The position numbers and the translations under genes are program-made. DNA of 64,000 nt from Asterochloris sp. CNOR1 (Eukaryota > Chlorophyta > Trebouxiophyceae > Trebouxiales > Trebouxiaceae), in contig OZ017756.1 in NCBI GenBank assembly GCA_963969365.1, positions 2,604,001 through 2,668,000 of the forward strand. The letters are read 5' to 3'. Shown piece after piece: positions 47,301 to 56,225 of the stretch. The notes beneath the pieces were generated by a model. It ran no database searches, had not been told where the DNA came from, and saw nothing but the letters and a program-made list of their open reading frames with translations. Position 1 is the first letter of the stretch; each line of letters starts with the position of its first letter.

Positions 47301-50300
47301 AGCTCAGATCTTGGCCTGCTCAGCTTGTGGGGTCTCCTGGTCAGTACTGAACCCTGTTGCAAACCTGCCGGAAGGGCCAGTGTGGGGCAAGCTCAAATGT
47401 TGATGAGTCCAGTCTGTTGGGTCATGTGCTGAAAGTTTGCCACCTTCAGGTATGGGGGTGCAGGAGCGGTATGGGACATCTTCCGGAGGGAGGACGCTGC
47501 CAGGCTGAGCGTGTGGCTCCGTAGTAATGCCAGGCTGTTCATGCACGAGGGATGCTGCCTGCAGCAGCTGCTGGGTGGGGACGAGCTGAAAAACCCGCTG
47601 CACAGCCATGTGAGTATTAACTGGTACAAGTTATGGGCCATGTGAGGCTTGGGTTGCCTGCAGCCTGCAACTCAGCTGTGCCTAGCCACTTGCCTTCATG
47701 GCCTTTGTTTCTTGCCCCAAGCACGCTTGGCCAGCCCCTTTGCACAAAACTTTCTCAGGGGTAGCTTGCAGGGCTATGTGTGTGAGATCCAAGCCATCTG
47801 CAGCTGCAGGTGATTGGCCAATCATCTGCAGATGCCCTGCCAGGATTCTGCTGCTGCCCTGTGATACATGCTGAACAAGCATAACCTGAGCTTACACAGA
47901 TCAGTCACTTTTGCTTGCAGTGCCGCATTCCAAATCTGGCATAGCTGTGCACATGGCTGCCTACCTGCCAGCCAGTGAGACTGCATGGTCCTGCTGCTGC
48001 AGGTGTCTCCGTTGTGCCAGCCAGCTGTGCCATGCCTTTACTGACCATTGGTACCCTGCAGAGGTTCATGCTGGATGAGGGCCACCTGAAACAGCTCAAA
48101 CTGGACACTCAGATCGAGCCCCAACACTTAGAGCAGTATGAGGCAGAGGCGGTCTTCATCCCAGCAGGCTGCCCCCACCAGGTGCGTCAGGTTTTATAAT
48201 CCAGGCAATAGGGGCGCTGCTGCCTGGCTCACACCCAGCTGCGGCATGAGCAGGCAGTAGTGCACACGGTTGCCTCAAAGAGTGGCAGCTGCCACTGTGT
48301 GCTGGGAACCCAGCGCAGCTGGTAGTGTGCGCAGAGCATCATCTGAATGTTGAGATGTTTAGCTCACCACTTCCAATCCACTGTATGCAAGGCAGCGTAT
48401 CCAGGGCACACAGGGCTGAGCTCATCCTGCACTTACTGGTGGAGAAGGGGCTTTCGCAGCAGCACATGAATTGCCTGCATCCTGCGTCGCACATGCAAAT
48501 GCTGGAGCCCACCATCTAGGTTACTGAGACTCATTCATGCAGCTTGCATACTATTCAGTCAAAGTTTTCTCGGCAGTCAAAGACGTAAGACTTGAGGTCC
48601 TGCGTGATAGTATTGGTGGACATTTTGGGCATCCACCTCATCTCCGCAGGCACTTCAGATTGCCTCTTGCACCCGACCTTGGCCATGCTGGCTGCAGGTG
48701 CATGACGTGGCACAGCCTCGCGTGGTGCCTGCACATCACTCAGCCCACCCTGCTTCCCTGCCGCCCTAACCCTAAACCCTAAGCCCTGACCCCTGCCGCC
48801 GCTGCAGGTGCGCAACCTCAGGTCCTGTGTGAAGGTGGCGGTGGACTTCCTGGCGCCCACCTCCATCCCGCAGGCAGCCCAGTTTGCTGCAGAGGTGCGG
48901 GGCATCTGCAAGGTGCAGCCCAAGATGGGCCTGCTGGAGGTGCCCAGCAGCGCTGCTGCTGAACGGGCAGCTGCAGCCTTCCACGGGGACGACCAGGTGG
49001 TGCAGGACGTCCCCGACATGGGTTACATCAACCCCTCCCAGCGGTGAGTAGTTTCGGTCAGCGAGACAGTAGTGCGGGTGTTGGAGTTGCAGCTGCAGTC
49101 TTCCATGAGAGTACCTGGCTGTGCAAAAGCTTGCTGGGAGTCCATGTCTAAAGGGAGGCTCTTGTACAAGAGATGAGTGCAATGCTGTGCATGGAGGCTC
49201 AGGCACATCCCGCCAGAACAAGTAAGGTCAATCGATCTCAAACTGGACAGTCACAGCCAGTGGAGGGCCAGGGAGAGGTGCACTTGAGCTTATACTGTTC
49301 AAGATGTGCTAGCAAATGGGTGCATGCACTCTGTGTTGGTGGCTTGAAGGTCATGTCTGGGGTAGCCCCACAAGAGCTTGTAATGCGCTCTTACCACACC
49401 AGCCAACTATGCAGATGTTGGCAAGGCCTGCTGCAACAGTCTCTGAGCTGCTGCAGTCGGCTGTGTGGGACATCTGGTGCTGCGTGGTGAAGCGTGAGGT
49501 GGCCACTGCTGAAGCAGATCCCCCGTCATCTGAGGCAGTGAAGGGTTCCTTTCGTGGCTGCAGGAACAACGCACACCAGCTGCACAAGGAGCATACTTGC
49601 TGCCTGCTGGCCACCTCCCTTCTGTTTTGAATCTGTATGGGTCAATGCTTCAGGGAGGGCGCAGACAAGCTGCAGTACGAGCTCAGCCTGTACCTGGCCA
49701 TCCAGCAGAGCGTGGAGCACCTGCGCGCAGCCGAGGCGGAGGCTGCAGAGGCGGCCGCTGCTGCACCTGCTGTGGGCGGGCCCAGAGGCAGGGCTTGGCG
49801 CCTGCGCACTGCCGAGGCAGAGGCTGCAGAGGCGGCGGCCCCTGCTGCAGCTGCTGTGGGCAAGCCCAGAGGCAGGGCTCAGCGCAAGGCAGGTGCAGCC
49901 TTAGCTCCCAAGGCTGCGGCTGGTGCCGAGTCAAGCGCCGGGCCCAGTGCAGCCAGGCAGCATGGACAGGCGGAGCCCAGCCAGGCCCAGTCTTACATTG
50001 ATAACAGTAATGATAAGGCTGCCTGGCAGAGTGAGCATGCTCTGGTGGCTGCTGAGGCTGCCGAGGGGCGGCGCGAGCATGCTCAGGCGGCTGCGGAGGA
50101 CAAGGGCTTGGTGGCCGGGGGTGGCGCTGCCCAGGAGCAGGCCGCAGACGCAGCGACTCAGGCTGCCGGCGCTGCTGCTGAGCCGGCCGAGGCAGCTGCA
50201 CAGGTGCCGGCCAAGGCAGTTGCACAGGTGCCAGCTGCTGGCAGGAGGAGGGGCAGGCCCCGCAAGGGGCCAGCCACTGCTGTTCATGCTCAGCCGATGG

Positions 50301-51286
50301 TGCTGTGCCAGGAGGCTGCTGACCACAGTCAGCTGGGCAAGCGGGCTGCTGAGGTGTGGGAGCCCGACAGCCGCCCTGGCGTGAAGCAAACTCGGCGCAA
50401 GCGCCCTGTTGTCAAGCCAGAGGACGGAGGTGCTTCTGCTGGGTCTCTTGGTGGTGCTGAGGGCTGCACACCGTTCAGTGCAGTAGCTACTGCTGAGGGG
50501 GTGGACGCTGCTGTCCTGCCAGCAGCTGAGCCCGCTGCTGTTGTGCAGTGCAATCAAGGGCAGAAGCGCAGGATTCCTGCGGTCGGGCCAGGCCACGAAG
50601 GTGCTGAAAGAAGAAAGCAAGGTGCTTCTGCAGAGCTCCTAGTCGGCGCTGAGGGCTTGTCAACGCTTGGTGCGGCAGTCGCTGCTGAGGGTGCTGCTGC
50701 TGAGCGCACCTGTCAGGCTAGTGCAGCAGCTGCTGCAGACAAGGCTGGCACCGGTGCCCTGCACGCAGCTGATTGCGCCGCTGCTGGTGGCGGTGGCAGG
50801 GGGACGTCCAAGGGGGAAAGTGTTGGGCCTGGCCACATTGTGGCTGCAGCGGACGTCAGGCAAAGCAGCAGGGGGCCTGCTACTCAGGCAGCGGCCGACC
50901 CGGCTGCCATTGCCACCCTGGGCTTGGTGCAGGCCACTGCTGCAGGCATGCCTGGTGCTGGCGCGCAGGGTGCTGTGCCAGCAGGGCTGTGGGCTGCCGG
51001 TGGCTGCGGCCCTCCCATTCCCACCTGTGAAGCAGTGGCAGCCGAACCCACAGCAGCAGTGAAGGCAGATGATGTCGGCATGCCGGGTGGGCCTGCCACT
51101 GCTGCCCTGGGGACTGCAGTGCCTGGCGGCAGCAGCTTGGGGCCATGCAGCGAGAGGCCCTGCGTTGGCCGGTCACCACTGGCTGCTGTGGCCCCCAGGT
51201 CAGACTGCCCCAAACCGTCACCTGAGTCGCGCCTGGCTAGGACGGCAGGATGGGGGAGCCTGTTCAGTTCCCGCTGGGCATCTTGA
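35397..51286 (+). CDS. KDM3-type JmjC histone H3K9 demethylase-like protein, copy B
   Basis: Paralogue of the - strand gene at 23-34 kb. Exons: 35397-35607, 36130-36825, 37064-37630, 38214-38323, 39602-39872, 40173-40379, 41033-41131, 41966-42167, 42817-43118, 43908-44044, 44660-44798, 45612-45800, 46260-46438, 46831-46974, 47450-47609, 48062-48181, 48808-49043, 49654-51286; in phase throughout, about 1866 residues, with a first exon missing. Six exons have exactly the length of their partners in copy A (271, 137, 189, 160, 120, 236). An Arg/Gly-repeat region (residues 115-180) is unique to this copy. Zinc-binding parts: CCHQCVEACLDRRCTAC, CTCCLGLCRSKRC and LCDNCGK..DICLDC. JmjC iron ligands are in LHKDLSD (about 1113) and FIPAGCPHQ (about 1243), so it looks active. 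The final 544-residue exon is an Ala/Glu-rich tail. Whether 37719-37760 is a further exon is unclear; skipping it keeps phase. Confidence 0.88.
36322..36447 (+). repeat. 63-bp coding repeat, Arg/Gly-rich
   Basis: Two nearly identical 63-base units start at 36322 and 36385 with GGTCGCGGCAGAGGCAGAGG and encode RGRGRGRARESS(G/S)PSTRRS. Arg-Gly repeats of this kind bind RNA and are targets of arginine methylation in other proteins; that role is inferred here. Confidence 0.85.
38324..38960 (+). repeat. Array of about seven decaying copies of a zinc-finger exon end plus donor
   Basis: The exon 38214-38323 ends TGCCTGGACCGCCGCTGCAC and so on to GCCAG|GTGAGA. Related TGCCTGGACTGCC starts occur at 38405, 38469, 38567, 38629, 38794 and 38867. 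Most end in a (G/A)CCAG|GTGG or TCAG|GTGGGCA type pseudo-donor followed by a C(T/A)GCAAAGTG block. The Cys codons decay progressively away from the exon. Confidence 0.8.
39402..39600 (+). repeat. Fossil copy of acceptor and start of exon 39602-39872
   Basis: TCAGGGACAGGCCTGTGGGC and then GTGCTGCCTGCAGGTGTGTG..GACAACCTGGGCTCCTTCT (39425-39505) match TCAGGGACATGCCTGTGAGC and GTGCTGCTTGCAGGTGCGCG..GAGAACCTGGGGCTCCTTCT at the used junction, about 137 bases downstream. Confidence 0.85.
40655..40862 (+). repeat. Four-copy 60-bp tandem repeat in intron
   Basis: ATGCCAGCCT starts at 40671, 40731 and 40791, with ATGCTAGCCA at about 40848. Each is followed by a GC(T/G)GCAGCTTGCA block and GGGCCCAT. 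I could not tie this array to a neighbouring exon end. Confidence 0.85.
42161..42360 (+). repeat. 51-bp repeat of exon end plus donor, three clean copies and one decayed
   Basis: TCTCAAGGTGAGGCTCTGCT occurs at 42161, 42212 and 42263, exactly 51 bases apart; a degraded fourth copy lies near 42326. Each copy carries a full GTGAGG donor. Since 51 is 17 codons and the frame stays open, use of the second or third donor would add 17 or 34 residues (GEALLPAALQ-type) in frame. Confidence 0.92.
43225..43510 (+). repeat. Three diverged intronic repeats
   Basis: GCAGGCATCTGCC occurs at about 43238, 43402 and 43488, and the CTTGGCTGATCATGCACTGACAG type block follows the first and second. They lie in the intron 43119-43907; no exon source was found. 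Confidence 0.7.
44045..44125 (+). repeat. Copy of exon 43908-44044 end plus donor
   Basis: GCTGTGGACTCCGTGCC (44059) and then GGAGCCCATGCCGCGTGAGG repeat the exon's GCTGTGGACTCTGACGT and GGAACCTATGCCATGTAAGC, some 60 bases downstream. Confidence 0.6.
45764..46020 (+). repeat. Exon 45612-45800 end plus donor, repeated twice downstream
   Basis: The real junction CGCAGCACCTTGGGCGGCAT..CTCAG|GTAGGCCAGAAAG at 45775 is copied as TGCAGCACCTGGGGCACCAC..GTCAG|GTAGGCTAGCCAGAAAG at 45889. A third, TGCAGCACCTCATACAAGTG, lies at about 45994. Spacing is about 110. Confidence 0.88.
46105..46300 (+). repeat. Upstream copy of acceptor and start of exon 46260-46438
   Basis: GTGTAGGCATTCTGCGCGGCTGTGCCCA-type sequence at about 46119 parallels the used GTGTAGGCGTTCAGCACTGC and AGTGCCCATG. 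Note the unusual TAG, rather than CAG, acceptor in both. Confidence 0.65.
46372..46560 (+). repeat. Downstream copy of exon 46260-46438 end plus donor
   Basis: AACAAGCCTGACCTAGGGCC..ACTGGGAG|GTAACA in the exon is copied at 46504 as AACAAGCCTGACATTGGGTC..TCTGGGAG|GTGACA, about 109 bases on. The copy has indels that break the frame but keeps a donor. Confidence 0.88.
48764..48782. repeat. Interstitial telomere-like motif
   Basis: CCCTAACCCTAAACCCTAA is three units of a plant/green-algal telomere-type repeat (TTTAGGG/TTAGGG on the other strand), 26 bases before the acceptor of exon 48808. Confidence 0.8.
49080..49135 (+). repeat. Downstream copy of exon 48808-49043 segment
   Basis: GTTGCAGCTGCAGTCTTCCATG and the following ACCTGGCTGTGCA mirror the exon's GGCAGCTGCAGCCTTCCACG and ACCAGGTGGTGCA at about 48966. 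It lies in the following intron. Confidence 0.6.
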
Positions 51287-51852
51287 TGACACCATTGAGA
51301 CGCTCTCATGAGTTGCAACACAGGCAGCTGTACCACAATCCCAAGATGCTGGCACATGCTTGCAGATGTTTGTAAGGCAATCAGCCTCCCATATCTGACT
51401 AAAGACTGTCCCCTTCCTCCTCTGTATCATACCCCGCCTCCCTGCGCCAGCACTCAGGTGCTTGTGATCTGATGTCACATTGAGAAAGCTTGCCCACATG
51501 TTGCCAAGAACACTTTACAATTGAGATAGATACACAAACACCAGCACAGTGCTAGCCATCAGTTAGAAAGCAAGGCGCACATGTTGCCCACCTGATGCAG
51601 CCACTGTGTGACAAAGGTGTTGGGGACGAGGTGAGAATGTAATGGCTTACAAGGGTGATGGCAAAGCTGGAACAAGTGTGGCAATCACGTGTGATACAAG
51701 GTGCACAAGAAGTGAAACCCAACTGGGCAAGTGTGAAACAAGTGCAGCACAGTCATCATGGGGGCAGACCTGACATGGGCCATTGCCAATGCCAGACGGA
51801 GACCATGACACGAGTAGAGAAGGGGTTTGGTCCTTGTGCAGCATGTACTGAC
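51287..51852. other. Convergent intergenic region with polyadenylation-type motifs
   Basis: Separates the stop of KDM3 copy B (+) from the stop of the transporter (-). TGTAA, the green-algal polyadenylation signal, is at 51371-51375, 85 bases after the + stop. On the - strand the same motif appears at 51651-51647 and 51519-51515. No gene is seen. Confidence 0.55.
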
Positions 51853-54800
51853 TCAAACTTGGGAATGGCTGAGGAGGGGAGCAGTGGAGTCAGGCGAAAG
51901 GCCAGAGGCCTTTGGGGCATCACTTGGCGGGCCGTTGCTGTCTGGTTTCTGCTGAGCCATCTTTATGTGTGAGAATGCTACGAAGCCAACGAGGGCCAGG
52001 ACAATCCCCAAGCTCATTCTGGGTGTGAAGGTCCTCTTCTCGTCTGCAGCATGGAATGGGGCAACTCAGAACACCTGTTTGTGTCAAAAAGGCTAACACA
52101 GGGGCCAGGCAGCTTGGCAAAGGGGGGAGTCCCCGTCCTGGCAAGGCCCATGCAGATGGGGTGCACCCTCTGAAGCGCACCGGCCAGGCAGCATGAGCAT
52201 ATGTGTCGAGGAGGGCGGCATGCCCATCCCAGCCCAGCCTGTGCAGAAAGGCTCCGGCAGCGTGAGCGTGGCCCCTTTCCAGGCCTTGCCTCATGGCTCC
52301 CTCATGGCAACAGGGATGCAGCAAGCACACGGCACCCTCCCCACAGGCCAATGCCCTACCAACAAGCTCTGTGTTGCAACTGACACCCATTGCGATATAT
52401 CACACACAGATATGCACGCAGGCCAGGACCTCACCAAAGAGAAGAGCGGAAGCAACCAGCAGAGCCAGCACTTTGATTTCACCCAGCACAGCTGAACCTG
52501 TGCTGGATATGCGTCGTATGATCATGGAGTGCACCACATTGTAGGCCAGCGCGACTGCGCTGCTGCACATCAGGATGGTGGCCACCTCTCCAATGCCCTT
52601 GCCCTTCTGGTACACCACAAAGTGGGCGTGCTGCAGGGCAGGGAGGCAGGGCTTTCAGGGTGCACTGCAGAATGAGCGCATGTACTGACTGCAGTGCAGA
52701 GATGGTCGGCAGGCTGCAAGGGTGCCAAGCTCTCTGTGCTAGACCAGCTGTCAGGGTGTGTGCTAAATGCCATGCAAGAGGCCCAGCAGCTCTGGTGTCC
52801 TGCAGGGCAAGACGGTGGCGAGGCATCAGCCTGTGCTGGCTGCATATTGCCGCATTTGCACAGCACCCTGATACGTGCAGCATGCTGCAGAGCATGGTGG
52901 CAGGACTGCAGTGCTTTTGAAGCCTGCAGGCTGTTGCTGCTGCATTGGCACACACGTCAGGAGTAGCAGCCTCAGTGGAGTCAGCTAGCCGCAGGACAGG
53001 CTGCCAGGTGTCACATCCTGGGGCAGTTCAGGCCAGCAGCTGTATGGGATCAAGCTCTGAAGGCAGTGCAGGAGTCCCTTGACCTAGCAGGCCGCAGAGC
53101 AGGAGCTTCAGTCTGCTAAGGACATGATGGGGTGACTGAATGTGGCGGTGCTTGGGGAACCACACGCCGGCTGCAGCAGGCGCCTCAGAGCAGGACCAGG
53201 TGCTAAAATGCATGAGCCATGGCCCTGCCACTGACATCAGATCTTGCAGAAATGTCCAGCAGTCCTCCTGCACACCAGCCATCTGTGGAAGCGGCATGGG
53301 TGTTGCACAGACCCCATGAAACATGATAGTGCTCCCACACCCCCACTGCACAAGCTGCCACCCTGGCGGGTCTCTGCCTGCCTGCAGAGGAGCACCTCAC
53401 CTCTCTGACAACAAACAGCGGCAGCAGGACAGAGCAGGAGATTGGGGCAGTGTAGAAGGCCAGGCGAAGCACGTCCAGCTTCTCAGAGAGCACCTGCAAC
53501 AGCCACAGGCCGCAGTGGTGTTACCAGGAGTCGCAGGTCCAGCATGTTTGGTGTCCCAAGAACGCCTGCAGCAGCCACAGCGCACAGACGCTGGCCATGG
53601 CATGGTGGCAGTATTCAGAAGGAGCAGACCCTCCAGCGCCTCAGCAGCTTTGCAAGTACAAGCAGTGCTAGCATGTAAGAACTGCACTGTTGGCAAGTGC
53701 TGCTGGCTGTGCACACGTGTCAGCTGTCGAGTGTCAGTGAGGTGCAGGTCCAGCCCGCTGTCTTGTCAAACAGGACCTGCAGCAACTGCAGGACAGGACA
53801 TGTGCGGGGAAAGGGGCCAATGGACTTCCCCACAGTCGCGCGCCAGATGTCGGCACAGCCCCCTGCGCAGGGCGCATGCAGCAGCAGTACTGCCTGACTC
53901 TCAGCTGGGAGCCTGCGCGCGCACCTTTCCTGTGGTGGAAACCATTGCGGCGCTGCTGAAGAGCGCCGCAATGCACAGCACGACACCAGTGACACTGCCA
54001 GTCACTGACCCCTCCCAGACAGCAATCATCACGCCAGCGCTGAGGACCGCCAGAGCTGCCACTTCAGTCAGTGTGGGGGTCTTGCGCTCAATCACAGCCG
54101 CCAGCATGGCCACTGCCACAGGCATGGCAGACCTGCAACGCAACCGCTTTCAGCAGGGTGGACAAAACAACGAGGGGCAGTATGACATGCAAGTTGGGGT
54201 TGCAAACTCCAACCGGTATGGGGGCCAGTCCAAGCAGTCTTGGGGTTTCAGCTGCAGAGCATTGAGCAGCGTACGCAGTCACTGCCATCGCACATGGCCA
54301 TTCTGCAGGGCGTCAGGGGATCGATGGTGCCAGCTGCTCAGTAGCTGGCAGGGGTGCTTGGTGACAGCAGCAAGCGCAGGCTCTGCGGCAGCAGGGCAGA
54401 GCTGCACCTTTCAGCAAGACTTGACCAGAGCCTCAATAGCATAGGCAAAGCCATGCAAAAGTTGGGCGAGGGCACTGGCGACAGGGCCACCTGATGATCT
54501 GGTTGAGAGACAGGGTGATGAGAACCAGACTGAGGTTATTGAAGGAGATGTTGGCCGCCAAAAAGATGCCTGCAGGGCATAGCACAGGCCTGAGCCCCGG
54601 CAGCGGGCAGCCCATGCACTGCAGGCAAGCCAGCGGGCACCCTGCCTCACCAATAGCCACCAGACCCTTCCACTGCTGCTCCAGGGTGGGCCTGTGCCTG
54701 CTGGCATAGGGCTCGCACAGCATGAAGGGCAGTAGGACGACAAAGCTGAACCCCATGTGGCAGCTGGTCAGCAGCAGGGGAAAGGCAAAGCCGTGAATGC

Positions 54801-55085
54801 CCAGCACCTGATACATGGGACATGGGGTCAGCTTGAGGCCGTTTCTTGTTACTACATGCAAGACAAATGAGCCTGCTAGCATTGTTCACCCATCGGTTTA
54901 TGAGATTCATGCCTGCAGAATGGCAGCTGGTGGCTTGGTAGTTGCTTATGGGGGGCAGGAGGTGGTAGGTTCTGATTGGGGACAGGAAGAAAGTGGCCAT
55001 GCAACATAGCCAGACCTGCATTGAGAGCCAGAAAGGCTGCAATGAGCAAGGCTGTGAGATTGATTTTCACCCATTTCACTGTCAT
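51853..55085 (-). CDS. Triose-phosphate/nucleotide-sugar transporter family protein (TPT/SLC35)
   Basis: Membrane antiporter of the drug/metabolite superfamily, probably moving a nucleotide sugar or phosphorylated sugar across a Golgi, ER or plastid membrane; substrate unknown. Exons: 55085-55016, 54912-54890, 54807-54651, 54569-54491, 54132-53925, 53493-53401, 52630-52435, 52043-51853; phases agree and give 338 residues, the normal family size. The ATG at 55085 opens a short basic start and the first helix. Family landmarks: LNAGMNLINRWVLG (the second part from a 23-base exon), FPLLLTSCHMGFSF, ISFNNLSLVLITLSLNQ, then the C-terminal VAYNVVH-like LAYNVVHSM..STGSAVLGEIKVLALL. This end replaces the usual FLVIGKTS..TYQVLGHLKT block. 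Hydrophobic stretches fit about ten helices. There is no obvious N-terminal targeting extension, arguing against a plastid location. Confidence 0.88.
53470..53800 (-). repeat. Acceptor-side copies before transporter exon 53493-53401
   Basis: On the + strand, AGCACCTGCAACAGCCACAG (53489, used), AACGCCTGCAGCAGCCACAG (about 53562) and GGACCTGCAGCAACTGCAGG (about 53771) are related acceptor regions within the same intron. Confidence 0.6.
54890..54912 (-). other. 23-base microexon of the transporter
   Basis: Between 55016 and 54807 the frame can only be joined through 23 bases with perfect CTGCAG acceptor and GTGAAC donor. It supplies GMNLINRW, completing the family-typical end of the first helix, and changes phase from 1 to 0 exactly as needed. 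Confidence 0.8.
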
Positions 55086-56225
55086 GGCCACCTCATGTAG
55101 TGAGGGGTTTGGTGGCTACCGTGAACTGGTGAGAAGGTATACTGTTGGCTGACAGAGCAGGGCAAGGAGTGTGAACAAGCAGAAAGGTAAGACCACTCAA
55201 TTGCAATTTGCCATGTAGTGCAATGACCTGTTGGATCGATCCAATCAGATGTTCACATCTTGGCGTGGCCGACAGGGGCACTCCCGATGTGCAGGGACTG
55301 GCAAAGCAGATACTGCCTAGTCTGGCAGGAGGCCTCCTGCCAGATGCAACACAAGAGGCTCTTCTAAGTGCTTGTGGGGCTTCAGCATTGCTGTTTGCTG
55401 GTGCAGGCTGGCATGGCAGCTGCCTGTACCAGCTGAATGTGCTTTGTTGTGTAATCTGTTTGCCACACTCGCGTGGCCCTCTGCTGGCCCAGTTGCTGCT
55501 CATTCCTGGAGAAGAGGGGATAGAGTGCAGACGTCTGCATCTGATGATGAAGACTCCATCCAGCATGCACGTGCTGTCATCTGAGTTTCGAGCTGGGGAT
55601 TGAGGCTGCAGATCTGGCTGCAATGTGTGTATGAATTCGAGATGTCAAATATCGTGGTTTTACACATACCAGCGCTGGAGGAGCAGGCAGCCCTTGAGGC
55701 TACATCTTCAGTCTCAGGGCCAAGCATAAAGTGCCATTGCTATGTGTCCTGGCACACTCCTGTAATTGACTATCATGTAACGGAGAAAGGCTTGAAGCCG
55801 TCATGGGTGCTCCACAGTGAGCTGCAAACCACATTGCATTGACCTGTGACCACCACTTGACTTCCTGGCACATCAGAAGTTGAGTGCAATGATGCAAGCC
55901 GCTGTGGAGGGGGCTACAATGAAGTGGGGGCCTTGACTGTCAAGTGATACTGCCCTGAGCCATGCCTTTCTTGGGTCTACCAGCATGGAGATGTCCATCA
56001 GTGCGTCATCTGAGCAAGATTATGTGTACAAGCATGCATTGCAGATATGATGCAGTCCAATGTCTCATTCTGTCAGCCTGCTGATGGACTGCTTAATAAT
56101 GAGTGTCATCTTGGGAACATGAAGTTGTGAATCAGGCATCCAGCCGCAACAAAGGCTATCATTGATTGTATATGTGGGCGAGCAAGGCCTCAATGGGCAC
56201 TGTTTCAGGACCATGTCCTGCTTGC
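55086..56225. other. Intergenic: transporter promoter and mannanase 3' flank
   Basis: Both neighbouring genes run on the - strand. The part near 55.1-55.4 kb should hold the transporter promoter. A + strand open frame at 55208-55603 has no recognisable family and no splice partner. No RNA gene is seen. Confidence 0.5.
55321..55344. repeat. 24-bp perfect palindrome upstream of the transporter gene
   Basis: CTGGCAGGAGG at 55322-55332 is followed directly by its reverse complement to 55343, and a T-A pair extends both ends. It starts 236 bases upstream of the transporter ATG, so a regulatory site is possible. Confidence 0.85.

Noticed and set aside
55208-55603. + strand gene of about 131 residues
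   Set aside because: Open frame only; no family resemblance, no conserved partner, and it spans a palindrome in a presumed promoter.
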